Positions 36,259-47,716 of a stretch of DNA of 64,000 nucleotides are shown piece after piece. How positions within the stretch are numbered: the stretch's first letter is position 1; each line of letters begins with the position of its first letter. Below the pieces are notes generated by a model that saw nothing but the letters and a program-made list of their open reading frames with translations, was not told the origin of the DNA and did no database searches. The DNA lies in the NCBI GenBank assembly GCA_003415625.1, contig PYIU01000003.1, forward strand, positions 558,001 through 622,000, in the 5' to 3' direction. This stretch comes from Aquanectria penicillioides. Taxonomy: Eukaryota > Ascomycota > Sordariomycetes > Hypocreales > Nectriaceae. Both the position numbers and the translations under genes were made by a program.

Positions 36259-37795
36259 ATGAGTGACCTTTCAGCAATGGAGTCTGAGACTCCCAATATC
36301 CCCCCTCCTAGAGGTGAGCTCCCAACCCATCTACAACACCATTCATGGCATTTTCTTCTAACTCCCGATTTCTAAGAGGTTGCCCTCCCAAAGGACGTTC
36401 CTCCTCTAGACCAGATCCTCAACGCCAACGACTTCGCCCTCGCCGCCCAGAAGGCCCTCACCCCCAAGGCTTGGGCCTTTTACTCGTCCGCCGCCACCGA
36501 CCTCGTCACTTACAACCGCAACAAGGAAATCATGAGAAGAATCATGCTCCGACCTCGAATCCTGCGCAACGTGACCGGCGTGAACATCGAGAGGAACATT
36601 CTCGGGCTGAAGAGCAAGGCCCCCTTTTTCATGTGCCCCGCGGCCATGGCAACGCTGGCTCATCCCGATGGCGAGCTTGGCTGGAGTCGTGCCGTTGCCA
36701 ACGAGGGCATCTTTGAGATTGTGAGCAAACCACCAGCAACACAGAGCAATAATAACCATGAGAGACAAGCCCATTGACTAATACTTGCACACGCAGATCT
36801 CCAGCAACGCCTCCTACGCCCTCCCCACCATCATCGCCGCCGCCCCCGCCAACTACCCCTTCTTCCTCCAACTCTACGTCAACTCCAACCGCTCCAAGAC
36901 GGTCGAGCTGCTGCGCAAGGCGCGGTCCCTGGGCATCAAGGCCATCTTCGTCACCGTCGACGCACCCGTGCCGGGCAAGCGCGAGGCCGACGAGCGCATC
37001 CCGCAGGCCACCGTCGTGCGCTCCGAGATGAGCGGCGGCTCGAGCGCAAAGGACAACAAGGGCAACGGCCTGGGCCGCCTGATGGGACAGTACATCGACA
37101 AGGCGCTGCAGTGGGAGGATCTCGAGTGGATCCGCAGCGAGAGCTCGGTCCCGATCGTGCTCAAGGGCGTCCAGACGGTCGAGGACGTGCGGCTGGCCGT
37201 GGAGCACGGCGTCGACGGCGTCGTGTTGAGCAACCACGGCGGCCGATCGCTCGACGGGTGAGTTTGAGCCTCAATTCTTGGAGCAAGGAAAGAAAAAAAA
37301 AAGAAAAAACCAGGGGAGGGCCCAGGGGCTAACATCTTTTACTGCAGCTCTCCCGCGTCACTATTGATCCTCCTCGAGGTCCGGAAGCAGTTCCCCGCCG
37401 CCTTCCAGCACTTGCAAGTCTTCATCGACGGTGGCTTCGAGCGCGGCTCCGACATCCTCAAGGCCATCGCCCTGGGAGCCACGGCCGTGGGCATCGCGCG
37501 GCCATTCCTGTACTCGCTCGTCTACGGCCAAAGGGGAGTCGAGCACCTCTCGCAGAGTAAGTTCAACCCGTCCCAGACCCCAATCGGCGGCCCACATCCA
37601 CCACCGCTAACCTTTGATTTTTGTTGCGTGCTAGTCCTGAAAGATGAGCTCGAGACCTCGATGAGGCTGGCCGGCATCACGAGTCTGGACCAGGCGACCT
37701 CAGCCATGGTAAACACGCTGGACGTGGATTACATGGTTCCCTCTGGAGACGCTGGCTCGTCTCCCGCGCCGAGACCGCGCACTTCGAAGCTGTAA
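36259..37795 (+). CDS. FMN-dependent alpha-hydroxy-acid dehydrogenase/oxidase
   Basis: A 409-residue flavoenzyme of the L-lactate/glycolate oxidase family; it oxidises a 2-hydroxy acid to the 2-oxo acid. Exons: 36259-36313, 36377-36720, 36797-37257, 37348-37556, 37635-37795; all phases agree. Visible family features: WAFYSSAATD near the N-terminus (substrate/FMN tyrosine), FFMCPAAMATLAHPDGEL, FFLQLYV, IFVTVDAPVPGKREAD, the catalytic lysine in VPIVLKGV, the active-site His-Arg in VVLSNHGGRSLDG, and the FMN phosphate site FIDGGFERGSDILKAIALGA. No cytochrome b5 domain precedes it, so it is not a classical mitochondrial flavocytochrome b2; no targeting peptide is evident. Whether O2 or another acceptor is used cannot be told. 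It is convergent with the SDR gene 275 bp downstream. Confidence 0.88.
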
Positions 37796-37895
37796 ACAAG
37801 TAACGGGCGTGGACATTTGGAGAGAAAAATGAAAGAGCATAGGCTAGGGCATATTTGTGTATAGAACAATAGCATCATGATGCATACGCATCCAT

Positions 37896-38036
37896 CTTAA
37901 TGACCGATAAAAATACAGACATGAGCATTTATCTTCATTTTCACCGTGTCGCCAATTCAACACGCATCAAATCTTAATGACAGACATTACCATTCATTTT
38001 CATTTTCATCGTGCCGCGAATTCAACATGCATCATG
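37896..38036. repeat. Imperfect 77-bp tandem duplication between convergent genes
   Basis: Two copies begin with cttaatgac at 37896 and 37973. They share cattttcatttt-like and gtg(t/c)cgc(c/g)aattcaaca blocks. They lie in the shared 3' region of the FMN enzyme and SDR genes. Confidence 0.7.
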
Positions 38037-38070
38037 ACTTTACACTTGCGTGAGCTCGTACACGAGCGGG

Positions 38071-39048
38071 CTACTTCTCAAGCGACTCGGCAAAAGCTCG
38101 CACCGCCTCAATCAACTCGCCGTCAGGTTCGAGACCAAGCTCATAGGCCCTGCTGACGTTAAACTTGGCAGACCAGCTCCTCACCAGCCGATCCGTCTCG
38201 GGCTCGATCTCGTCCGTGACAAGCGCCAGCGCCTCCTTGCCGCCGACCTGCTCCACGGCGTCCAGGATGTCCTGGACGGAAACCGTAATGCCCGGCAGGT
38301 TGACGATGCGCGAGGTGCCAAACTTGGCGGCCGGGATATCCTTGACCTTGACCAGGTTCTTGACCACGGTCGCAGGGCTGCAGATCCACATTCCAATGTC
38401 CCGGCCGACTGGGAGGATGTTGGGGATGCCCTGGAGGGACTCGCGCACTATTCCAGACGCGAAGCTCGAGGCCGCCGCCGATGGCTTGCCGGGGCGCACC
38501 ACGACCGTTGGCAGCCGCACAATCCTGCCGTTCAGCAAGCCCCTTCGCGAGTAATCGTTGAGGAGGAGCTCTACAATGAGCTTTTCGGCTCCATAAGAGC
38601 CCTGCGGCAGCGGCACCGTCCCGGCCTCCGTGACCTCGTTCTCATTAGGTCCGTACACGGCCGTCGAGCTGGCGAACACGACCGTCGTACCCGGCTGGTT
38701 CTTACGCAGGTAGTCCAGCACGCTGCGGATGGAATCGACATTGACGGCAAGGCCAAGCTCCAGGTTCGCCTCAGAGCCGCCGGACATGAGCCCATGGAAG
38801 ATGTATACTGCGTCGAACCGACGGCTGCCCAGTAGCTCCGCCACCGTGTTGGGAGACGTCAAGTCCTTGGCGACCGAGGTGATGCGGCTGCTCGCGTGAG
38901 CCGCATTGGCAGGGACCGGAGGCTCGACGACATCGGTGAGAGTCAGATGGATGGCGGTCGAGGACGCAAGCAGGGGTGCGACGATGGTTTGGCCGATGAA
39001 GCCAGCGGCGCCGGTGACGAGGACGTGCGTGACACTATCGGTAGCCAT
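38071..39048 (-). CDS. NAD-dependent SDR, D-erythronate dehydrogenase-like
   Basis: Intronless, 325 residues, extended short-chain dehydrogenase/epimerase. The Rossmann motif is VTGAAGFIGQ (residues 11-20); the Asp in TLTDVVEP fits NAD preference. Catalytic residues are Ser in FASSTAVYG and Tyr-x3-Lys in SYGAEKLIVE. The overall pattern (LVTGAAGFIGQ, TDVVEPP, FHGLMSGGSE, VNVDSIRSVLDYLR, RLPTVVVRPGKPSAAASSFA) matches proteins annotated as D-erythronate dehydrogenase (DenD), which oxidise a 2-hydroxy group of sugar acids. ATG at 39048 directly precedes the Rossmann strand. It is convergent with the FMN hydroxy-acid enzyme, so both neighbours may act on hydroxy acids. The substrate is inferred. 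Confidence 0.85.
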   Translation of the reverse strand: MATDSVTHVLVTGAAGFIGQTIVAPLLASSTAIHLTLTDVVEPPVPANAAHASSRITSVAKDLTSPNTVAELLGSRRFDAVYIFHGLMSGGSEANLELGLAVNVDSIRSVLDYLRKNQPGTTVVFASSTAVYGPNENEVTEAGTVPLPQGSYGAEKLIVELLLNDYSRRGLLNGRIVRLPTVVVRPGKPSAAASSFASGIVRESLQGIPNILPVGRDIGMWICSPATVVKNLVKVKDIPAAKFGTSRIVNLPGITVSVQDILDAVEQVGGKEALALVTDEIEPETDRLVRSWSAKFNVSRAYELGLEPDGELIEAVRAFAESLEK

Positions 39049-39971
39049 GATGGATATGAGCGGGAATGGGAATGACAGGGACGGTCCGAGATCGGTTCAG
39101 CTAGATAAAGGACTTACGGCTCCGATGACGTCGAGCTAGATTCTGATCCAGAATCGATAAGATAATCGTGATGAAGTTGTATCCACCTTAACCTGGTCCT
39201 GGGTCCGGACAGGTCCGATATCCACAATCGCGGGGCCGTCATGAGGCTCAGACGGCAGTTATTCCCCGCATGCGCATAGCTGCGGGGACCTCAACGCCGG
39301 AGAGAAGTCCGACACGCGCACGCGAGCAAATTTGCTGCGAGGGCCACAAGCCGCGCCCCCTCGGGAGAAACCAAGATGGGGAGAGTCTCAATGGGCCTCG
39401 AGGGCCGAGCTGGAGTGTCGCAAGCGGCCTGTGTTGAAGATTGGAGTAGATGCGTGTCTTAGATCCGTCCATACCTGCGGGGAACTGTCTCCATTTGTTC
39501 TGCCCCAACCCCTTGGGCCGGGTCAAGGCTAATAAGACAAGTCGATATCGATAAGGAGGGATAAGGGATGAGCCAAGACACAGGGCGACTTGTCCGGTAG
39601 CTTTGACCTCTGGCCATTCATACTGGAGGAATGCGTTTGTAGATGAACGCTGGTCTGGCCATCTGTTGGACAGATTGGCCTGTGGTGACCTCATCTCCTC
39701 GCTGACAAGAGCGAGGCTTAAGAAGCACGGCTTTCCCTCCGCAAAGCAGAAAAGATTGAAATATGAATGAGTTTCCTTTTTTTCGCGCGCCCCTCGTCTT
39801 GATATCTCAGAAAGCTGTAAATGCAGGAAATCTCAGACCCAGCCCATCCCAATCCAGCGTCAGATGTCGACGCGTAAGTTTCCTATCATACAGGACCCCG
39901 TTTTGTCAAGCCAAACGCTCCCGGCCCTTCGGAAACACCTTCTTGATGCTTGTCTCATCAAATTATCATCA
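39049..39971. other. Intergenic, no supported gene
   Basis: Promoter side of the SDR gene and 3' side of the next regulator. Open frames at 39248-39987 carry no recognisable motif. Confidence 0.5.
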
Positions 39972-42456
39972 TCACCGCATTCCATAGTCAGCTTCTGGGT
40001 AGCTCGGAATGGGTTGTCCTGACCCATCAATGGCAAACATGCCTGGGTCAAACCGAAACACTGGGGAGAGCCCAAAACTCATATCATAGTCAAAGAAGAG
40101 ATCGCCATCCATGTCGGTAAAGGGCCGGTCGCCTTGAGGCATTTGACTAGTAACATCTACGTTCTCGGGCATGCCCGGACCCATCGGCACTCCGTTGGGA
40201 GCTGGAGGGATTTGGCCTGGCGCGCCTGTGTTCAACGATGCCGACATCCTCTCTAACCCGCCGACCATGAGGTTTGCCAAGTGCCACTTGCCAGCCGAAA
40301 GCGACCGGAACTGTCTCACTAGGCTAGTCGTCAAGTCATGCACATGCTGTCGCTCGATGAGATCCCCGCCATATTTAATGGCTACCTTGATGAGGAACAT
40401 GCACGCAAAGGCCGTCATTGAGAGCATATAAGAAGGCATGCCTACGATACCAACAGCGACATCAGGGTCAGTGATGATGAGGTCGATGATGGCGGTTGCA
40501 GCTCCAACCGCCTTGCTTGCACAGTCAAGGAAGTAGTGGGGGATAGGGTCATCTCCAGAAAGACCTCTAAAAATGTGAGAGTAGAGGTGAATCTGGGCAA
40601 AGTTGTAGTGCAAAATCGTTCCCTTGCGAGGGAAAGATCCGATTTGCGGCCATTGTTCTATGCCTTGTCAGTCCTCGTTCGTAGCACCTCTTTGTTTCTC
40701 TGGCGCATCTCACCTGGTAGTTCCTTCAGCCACCTATCAAACCATTGGTCAAGCTGTCTCCGGAACTGCAGAATATGGTTGAGATAAACGCGAGGGATAG
40801 GCTCGCCCTTGTCAGTGCCGAATAGATCTCGAATATTTCTTAGGATGCTGACCAGGGCAACCTGGCCAGTCAGGCGCTTGTCTTCGTCGGTGGCAACAGG
40901 AGACTCAAGAAACTTTTCCCAGCCCTGAATTGATGGGTCCTCTTGCACGATTGAAGGTCGACCATACAGAGTTGCCAAGTGCTGGTCGCAAATGTAGAGG
41001 ATGTACCAAAGTCGCGCACAATCGGCCGCGTCTTGGTTCCCTCCCTTGATGGCTTGGCTGTAGCTGTTGTGGAGGTTGCATTCAGCTGCACGTCGAATTG
41101 CATATCCCGAAAGCATCCATGAGAGGTCGCTCAGCCAATATGAGGCCACACACATGGCACGCAGGTAATCACGGTCAATTCGTCGCTCAAACATGGATTT
41201 TTCCATAAGACGACGGAATTCGGAGCTGCAGACTCCATAGATTCCGTCGGCTTTGGGGTCGTGCAGGGCCGCGACCGTAAGGGTAGCGGCGGAAAGAATA
41301 GGGCTCTTGCGGCGCATTTCTTCGAGGGTCATGTACCGGCAACCGATGCCGTACATGTACCGGTCAAGCCGGTCCCGGTAAAGGGTGAACAAGCTCTCAG
41401 CATCTGAAAGCGAAAGTTGGCCGCGGGCAATGAAGTCGTCAATCGCTCGGCCTTTTTGAGCCTCTGGATTTTCGGGAGATCGCAGGGCGCTGAGTTTTGT
41501 GAGAGTGTAGAGTGAGTGAATAGGAACGTATGGGAGGCCTTCATCCTCGGGAGTTGCTTTCGGTGAGTTGTCGCAGGAGGGTCCCAAGGCCTCTTGTTCA
41601 TGATGAGAAGAAAGGTGCCGATTGGAGCCGCTGTTGACGTTGTCTTCCTTGGGAGGTGTGCCTTCAGATTCTCGGCTATTTGAGCTTTGAAGCGGTGCAA
41701 GCTCCGGCAAGCCAACCTTGTTCATGACCTGTTTGAGAGCGCTGTGCATCTGTTCAAGATCTTGAATGACGGATTCAGAGAACCTATGAGGTAAGTGAGT
41801 ATGAGACTCAAAAAAGGGGCTGTCAAGAGCCTCATGAAAATTGAGACAATGGCACTTACTGTGATTTTTCATCAATGATAGTTTGCAAGCTCTTGCTCAA
41901 AACACATCCCAAATTTCGCTCAGAGCATCTCCGGCATGGTGGACCGCTCTCATCCATTAAACACTTGATCTAAATTCATTGTTTGCGGTCAGCCTTGTTT
42001 TCATCGCTTGGTCCATTCCATCTAATCTAATCTCATCTCATCTCATCTCATCTCGTTCAATCTCATTTCTTACCTTGTGTTTGCGGCATGCAGCACAAGC
42101 CTTAATCTTGCGGGAGATCTGAGGCAAGGGCAAATCATTCGGCACCAAACCACTGACACTCTGTCGACCAGGGGCCTGGCGACTCTTGTTTGGCGTAGGC
42201 TGCTGCTGCGAACTCGTGTCAGCGCTCAAGTTCTCGCATTCGAACAAGTGAGACAACGACGGCGTTGCTTCTATTGCGGGATGACGGGACGGGACGAGAC
42301 ACATACCGCAGCGCCGCCGTTAGCCACAGTCTCGATGGCAGCTGTGCCATTTGAATTTGCGTCCTGACCAGTCGGGGCCGAAGAGCTTCCTCCACCACCG
42401 CCGCCGCCTCCGCCGCCGCCTCCTCCGTTGGACTCGGACCAGGATCTCTTAGCCAT
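39972..42456 (-). CDS. Zn2Cys6 fungal transcription factor (5 exons)
   Basis: About 724 residues, nuclear. Exons: 42456-42307, 42232-42074, 41969-41860, 41783-40714, 40657-39972; phases agree. The N-terminus carries a run of about 13 Gly. The zinc cluster is canonical (C96-x2-C99-x6-C106-x8-C115-x2-C118-x6-C125). It is split by a phase-0 intron between CAACRKHK and IKCLMDESGPPCRRC, the same point as in the regulator at 6860. After it come VLSKSLQTIIDEK and a dimerising helix VIQDLEQMHSALKQVMNK. The middle homology region includes MCVASYWLSDLSWMLSGYAI and WYILYICDQHLATLYGRPS. The acidic C-terminal tail (FTDMDGDLFFDYDMSFG) could activate transcription. Exon 1-2 splicing uses a less certain acceptor (gcgag), because the nearer one breaks phase. 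It resembles regulators annotated PrtT-like, but I do not assert this. Confidence 0.83.
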
Positions 42457-44774
42457 GGCAGCTGTTTTAAAATCTGCGACTTTGCAGTTGTGCTGGTTCC
42501 CGGGTAATTCGACGGCCGGCTTTACTGCTACACCGGGTTCGTTGCACTGTTTCTCTGCGGGTGAAAGAACAGTTGAGTGGTGATTGGGCCGATCCTTGCT
42601 CTTCAACCTTCAAAGGGGAAATGAGACGACTTGTGGCGCGACTGAAGGCCGAGGGACGTGCAATTGAGACAGGCGAATTGCCAGACCACCGACAGGGGGG
42701 ATTCGGCGTGAAAATACCAGGTCAGACAGCAATGCTTTTCTTCATTGTAGGTGTTCCTTTGAGGATCGTGGTTTTCGTCGTCGTCCCCAGATTCGAGGGT
42801 CAAGTCTCAGTAAAGACGGTTAGCTGGGAGTCGCGGCGGCCTGAGGCATAATATTGTTCACGCGGGATGGGGGATGGGGAAGAGGCGATGGGGGAGAACG
42901 GACGGGGGGGGAGGGAAGGAGGAGGGATGGGTATGCCTGAAGAGGGAAATTCCCCCCGAGGACGACGGAAGACTTGGGGGCTCGTCGAGCCAATCAGCGA
43001 TCTGTCATTTGCCAGAAGCAAAGCGGCGCATGACTCAGCACGGGTTTTGTTGCAGGCCTGTCGCCACGGTCCCCGCAAACGCCATTACACGGGGCGACTT
43101 TCTACGGCGGCGGGGAGAGTTGCTCTGGCAAGGAAAATAGAAGATGGAGCCTGCGGGGTAACCAACCAATATCAGCGAGAGACGGTAATGGGCTGGGTCA
43201 TTCTAGTGTTTTATGTGAGCGCGACTGAGGCTCTCCCAGCAAGGCGTCGTCGGCTAGAGAGAAACGGGTCTGGACGGCCCCGGCAGCTGGGGTGGGAGAC
43301 CCAATGAGTTGCAGGTGAAGAAAAAATCGGCATCACATGGCTCCCTATTTCCCGCTGTCTGGGCCGGGCTTCAGCCATGGCCATTGGTGGTGTTTGCTTC
43401 TGGGATATGTCGGCGTTGGTCATGATGCAGGGTTTCGGTGGTTCGGGAGGACCAAGGGCGAGGATTGGTGCATGAGCAGAGATGTTGGCAGCGGGATGCG
43501 ATCGGGTAACAACCCATCGCAGTGCGCATGAGGAGGGATGACGATAGATAAGTAGGTGTCATCGAAAACCTTTCGGTCCGGTTTACCACCCTTTTGCGGG
43601 ACCAGAGATAGGTGTCATTACAAAATCTGAAGAAATGTCTCAAGCCAAGCCCCTCACAAAGAGAAATCCGGGGTTTGAGCCAATATCATGGGGAAACACG
43701 GAGTGGTGCAGTGCAAGTGCTCACCCTCTCAAGTGTCGAGTCTGTGCCTGTCCCCAGACTCCCCAGACTCCCCAGACTCCCCAGACACCACGCGACAGAG
43801 GACGTGCCATGCCCAGATGACGCTAGCGCAGAAGCTGGCGACTTTTCCTGTTCCCCAGACTTGGGGTTGGAAACGGGGGCAACACGATAGGTTTTCCCAT
43901 CTAGGAAAGTTTGCCTGTTCTGGCCTTGTTCCCCCGGAGAGTGCTAAATTTGCACGCGCATAAGTCGAAAAACTTCGGCGGCGGAGGTGGAGGACGAGAG
44001 GGAGAGACGCAGGCCAAGAGGCGGGCGGGCTAACGCTAATAACAGGGAGTCATGGGTGCATGCAAATCATCCCAATGGAGCTAAAACTGGCCGAGAGACT
44101 TGCCCGCCATCAACGCTCACTGATCAAAGCACCTACAGACACATTGGTAGCTTGTCTGGCGGAAATAGGCACCGTCTAGTCTATATGTAGAATCCGGGAC
44201 ATGAGATCCCTACCTAAAGTTAAGCACATACTTACAGCTCATGTCGGCACCATGATCAACCACCCATGAACCCATGTGCCCATGAGCCAGTCGATGCCAC
44301 GTGCGCGGCCAAGACGAACGACGTCACAGCGATCAGCAAATGCTCTCTCTCTCCTCGCTCCCTCGCTAGACAAATTCATGTGTCTCCCTTCCCATGGAGC
44401 ACATGAACATCGCTCGCCTAATCGGTGGGAAAAATAAGCAGCCCCTCCCCCCACTGTAGATAAAACCACCGCGGGGCAGTTCTGGCTGGTCCTCACAGTC
44501 CTACCCAGGCATCCCTCCTCCTATACCGGCGGGCCTAAGAGCAGGCGGCAGCTCGTTTCACACCGAGCCAAGCCCAAGGCAACTCTGCTTCAACAACAAG
44601 GACCACAGCGCAAAAAAAAGAGTTATTTTTTTTTCAGTTTCAATTCCGTAATATATAAATACCATCGCCTGCCCGGCTGTCGCCTTGCCGAACCCCGACA
44701 CCGACACACAATCTCCCAAGACTCTTATCGAACCCATTTCTCTCGCAACCAGACCCGGTCAGAGAGCCCCAGCC
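42457..44774. other. Long divergent intergenic region with short repeats
   Basis: Separates the regulator (minus) from the phosphatase gene (plus), so it holds both promoters. No gene supported: the open frames are GC-biased. It contains a 9-bp tandem repeat at about 43755-43790 and several G-rich blocks (42903-42935). An AT-rich ataaat patch near 44650-44660 precedes the phosphatase ATG by about 115 bp. Confidence 0.45.
43755..43790. repeat. 9-bp tandem repeat (ccccagact)x4
   Basis: Four near-perfect units of ccccagact in a row. Confidence 0.9.
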
Positions 44775-45491
44775 ATGCCTCGAAAGCTCTCCAAAACCTC
44801 GTTCTCTCCGAGCACCACGACGCTCTCCTCGCTCTCCTCCGTGGCCACCGGGTCGACGACCACGAACAACACCTTCTCCCTGCTTCCCCCAACCCTCGCC
44901 GACACCTCGCTGCCGCTCCCCAAGCTCGTCGTCTTCGACCTCGACTACACGCTGTGGCCCTTCTGGGTAGACACCCACGTCACCCCGCCGCTCAAGCCCA
45001 ACGCGTCGCACTCGTCGGCCGCGGACAAGTACGGCGAGGACTACGGCTTCTACGTCGACGTGCCCGAGATCCTCTTCGCCCTGCCGCGCGCCGGCGTGCG
45101 CATAGGCGTCGCCTCGCGCACCAGCGCCCCGAGCCTGGCCCGCGACCTGCTCAAGATGCTGCACATCCCGGCCCCGCCGTTCGCCGACGACTCGGGCAAG
45201 ACGTCGGACAAGCCCAAGCGCGCCGTCGACGTGTTCGACGCCGGCATTGAGGCCTTCCCGGGCAGCAAGATCAAGCACTTTGAGAACCTGCAGAAGCGAA
45301 CCGGCATCCACTACGAGGACATGCTCTTCTTCGACGACGAGCAGCGCAACTGCGAGACGGAGAGCCTGGGCGTCACCATGTGCCTCGTCCGCGACGGCGT
45401 GTCCTGGGGAGAGATTGAGCGGGGCGTCAACGAGTGGCGCAAGAGGAGAGGCTACGCCCAGCCGTCGGCCCTGAACCTGGCTGAGCTGTAG
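44775..45491 (+). CDS. HAD-superfamily phosphatase, MDP-1 type
   Basis: Intronless, 238 residues. Magnesium-dependent phosphatase-1 family of aspartate-nucleophile phosphatases, acting on protein phosphotyrosine or sugar phosphates in characterised members. HAD motif I is VVFDLDYTLWPFW (Asp nucleophile and acid/base). Motif II is GVASRTSAP. The motif III lysine is in KIKHFENLQK. Motif IV is MLFFDDEQRN. The order and spacing are right for MDP-1. The N-terminal 50 residues are a Ser/Thr-rich extension absent from shorter relatives. I start at 44775 (MPRKLSK), as the first ATG in good context; the frame is open upstream to 44685. All catalytic residues are present, so an active enzyme is expected in the cytosol or nucleus. 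Confidence 0.88.
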   Translation: MPRKLSKTSFSPSTTTLSSLSSVATGSTTTNNTFSLLPPTLADTSLPLPKLVVFDLDYTLWPFWVDTHVTPPLKPNASHSSAADKYGEDYGFYVDVPEILFALPRAGVRIGVASRTSAPSLARDLLKMLHIPAPPFADDSGKTSDKPKRAVDVFDAGIEAFPGSKIKHFENLQKRTGIHYEDMLFFDDEQRNCETESLGVTMCLVRDGVSWGEIERGVNEWRKRRGYAQPSALNLAEL

Positions 45492-46091
45492 TCGTAGGCT
45501 ATGATTAACCGGCGCTTTAGGAGGGTCTGAGACAAATGGGAGTTTAATTCATGGGCTTGAGCACTTGGAGCGAGAACGTTTTGGGGGGGGGGGGGGGGTT
45601 GATAGATGTCAGATTGCAATTTTCCACGGGTTGGATAAAACGCGCACAAGAGGATCACGAATGATGGACGCCAGATGCTGGATGAAAGGAGATACGGCAG
45701 GGCCATCTTATTTCCAAAACTGAGGTGGGTTTCTACCATGTTTGAGCCCATCAATAATACGCATAACGTAGTGTCTTCTATGATAGAATGCTTCAAGCAG
45801 CAATCAAATGATATACCCCCCGAACTGGCTGGTTTCGGTGTCCCTATCCAAACAATGCCATGATTCAAGTCAGCTCAAATCATATGGTGTCTTTCTTTGT
45901 GTACCTATGAGATATTCAAAGTTGGCTGGCAGTCCCACTCTCGCCCTCTCCTGGAGTTGGAAAAAAAAAAAAAAAAAAAAAGGAGAAAGAAGAAAAAGAA
46001 GTCGACTAATTGTCTGGGTATGTGCGCGGGTGGGTGTGCATATGTCCGTCCTCCACTCTATTGAAATCAAGGTTCGGGTATTTCATGTCGT
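45492..46091. other. Convergent intergenic region with poly-G and poly-A runs
   Basis: It contains a 16-base G run (45583-45598) and a 21-base A run (45961-45981) between the 3' ends of the phosphatase and CRAL-TRIO genes. No gene. Confidence 0.8.
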
Positions 46092-47716
46092 TCATGCAAC
46101 CGTGGTTTGGACCGCAACGGGGGCGGTCTCGGCAACTGCCTTGCCCTTCTCGTCAATCTTGAGCTTGCCCTCAACTTCGTCGCTCAGCAGGGTATCGTCG
46201 GTCTGGACGCCGTCGTCCTTGGTGTCGTCGTCCGTGGTCTGGGTACCCTCGGTGGTGACGCCGTTGGTCTCGATCTTGGCCTCCTTCTTGACCTCGGCCG
46301 TGGGGATGGGGGCAAGCAAGAAGGTCTTGGGAATGGTGCAGACCCTGTCGTTGCGGACCTTGCCGCTCTCGGCTCCCAGGGCAACGCAGGCCATGCGCTT
46401 GCCATCGTCAATGTCCTCCCAAAGCAGGGGCCGCCAGGGAAGCCCTTGTAGCCATTCTCCCACTCAACAACGCCCTCCCAGGTGGGGTCGGGGATGCTCA
46501 GCTGGCCAAAGGTAAAGTCCAGCTCGCCGCCGTACTTCTTGGGAATGTTGCGGGGGTCGATGAAACCCTCGAGAGTGGACTTGACCTCGTGGCTGCCCAG
46601 AATGAAGATCTTGGAGACGGTGATGGGGTCGAACCAGCGCTTGATCCAGCCCCAGACGGTGCTGAAGAAGGCGGGGGCACCAATGATGAAGATGCGGTCG
46701 AGAGTTTCGGGGTAGTGGGCGGTGGCTAGCTGGGAGGCGACCTGCATATGAGCCTTGAGGTTCCAGAACTGCTTGAGACCAACACCGGAGATGTCGACAA
46801 TGTTGGTGCTCATGGTGATGGGGACCTCGGGGAACTCGCGGTCCTTGAGCTGGGTGCAGAAGGGCATGTTGAAGCGGGTCAGGTTCTCGTATAGGGCGAA
46901 GAGACGGAGCAGGCCGGAGGGGGTCTTGCCGTCGGACTTGGCCTGGGAGAAGGTGGTTGAGGCGCCGACCTTTTCATACTCACTAATTGTCTTGTTGTCT
47001 AGGCTGCGGACTTCGAAGACGTAGAGGGGAATACCACGGCGATCGCGGCGGCCGGTCCATTGAGGGTACTAGGAGCCAAGATGTCAGCAAATGGGTCTGG
47101 GGTTATCTTATCACTAGAGGTGACTAGAGGTTTACGCTGCTAGCCCAGAACCGAGGGTAAGTGGTCAGAGTGAGACAAAGGACATACCAGGCGGCGGCTC
47201 TGCTCGTAGGCCTTGAGCTCAATGGTCTTGTAGAGAACCTCGATGTCGTTGGCGACACGCCAGTCCTCGGTGTCCTTGAACTGTTGGAAGGCGTCCTCGG
47301 GACCCATCTTCGGGCGCGCAGGTAGCGGCTATTACGGAGGCGCAAGACTATGAGTTAGCATACCATGTCATGTTGAAGGTTTTGTGTGTGTCTGTGTCTG
47401 TGTTTGTGGGTGTGGGTGTGGGTGTGTTTTTTGTGTTCGGGTTTGCTTATCAATCGCTGGGCGGGTTTGGGCTGTTCAAGGACGGCGATCAAACGTACAG
47501 CAACAGGGCATCGTCGTAGGACGCAGGCGGACCCGACTTCAACAGACCCCTCTCCTCGAGAATCTTCTTGAACTGCACAAATGCCTCCAGCTCGTGTGGG
47601 CTCAGGTGGCCAAGGTGGCCGTGAGGGTAACCGTAATCGCCAACCGTCGAGGCCGTCGACTTGACGCGGGCCGCTGGGGCAGCGGTGGCATTGTGGGAGT
47701 CGTGATCGGCCGTCAT
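46092..47716 (-). pseudogene. CRAL-TRIO (Sec14-like) lipid-transfer protein with two apparent frameshifts
   Basis: About 445 residues if both missing bases are counted (1336 + 2 = 1338 nt, 446 codons). Exons 47716-47499, 47328-47188, 47068-46092. Sec14-type proteins move phosphatidylinositol/phosphatidylcholine between membranes. The helical CRAL-TRIO-N part (LSPHELEAFVQFKKILEE) is followed by YLRAR, then the lipid-binding core: RRGIPLYVFEVRSLDNKTI, ITMSTNIVDISGVGLKQFWN, YPETLDRIFIIGAPAFFSTVW and IPKKYGGELDFTFGQ. The C-terminal extension is acidic, with many Asp and Thr. In exon 2 one base is missing just after LRAR (about 47310-47317), shifting the frame before MGPEDAFQQFKDTEDW. Near the C-terminus one C of a short run is missing (46427-46430), shifting out of EWENGYKGFPGGP before LLWED. 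Everything else is intact, so consensus error is as likely as inactivation. Confidence 0.75.

Noticed and set aside
36406..37335. Antisense open frames up to 202 codons
   Set aside because: Shadow of the FMN hydroxy-acid enzyme exons; the sense frames carry all family motifs.
44640..45311. 223-codon antisense frame
   Set aside because: Opposite the MDP-1 phosphatase, whose HAD motifs are all on the plus strand.
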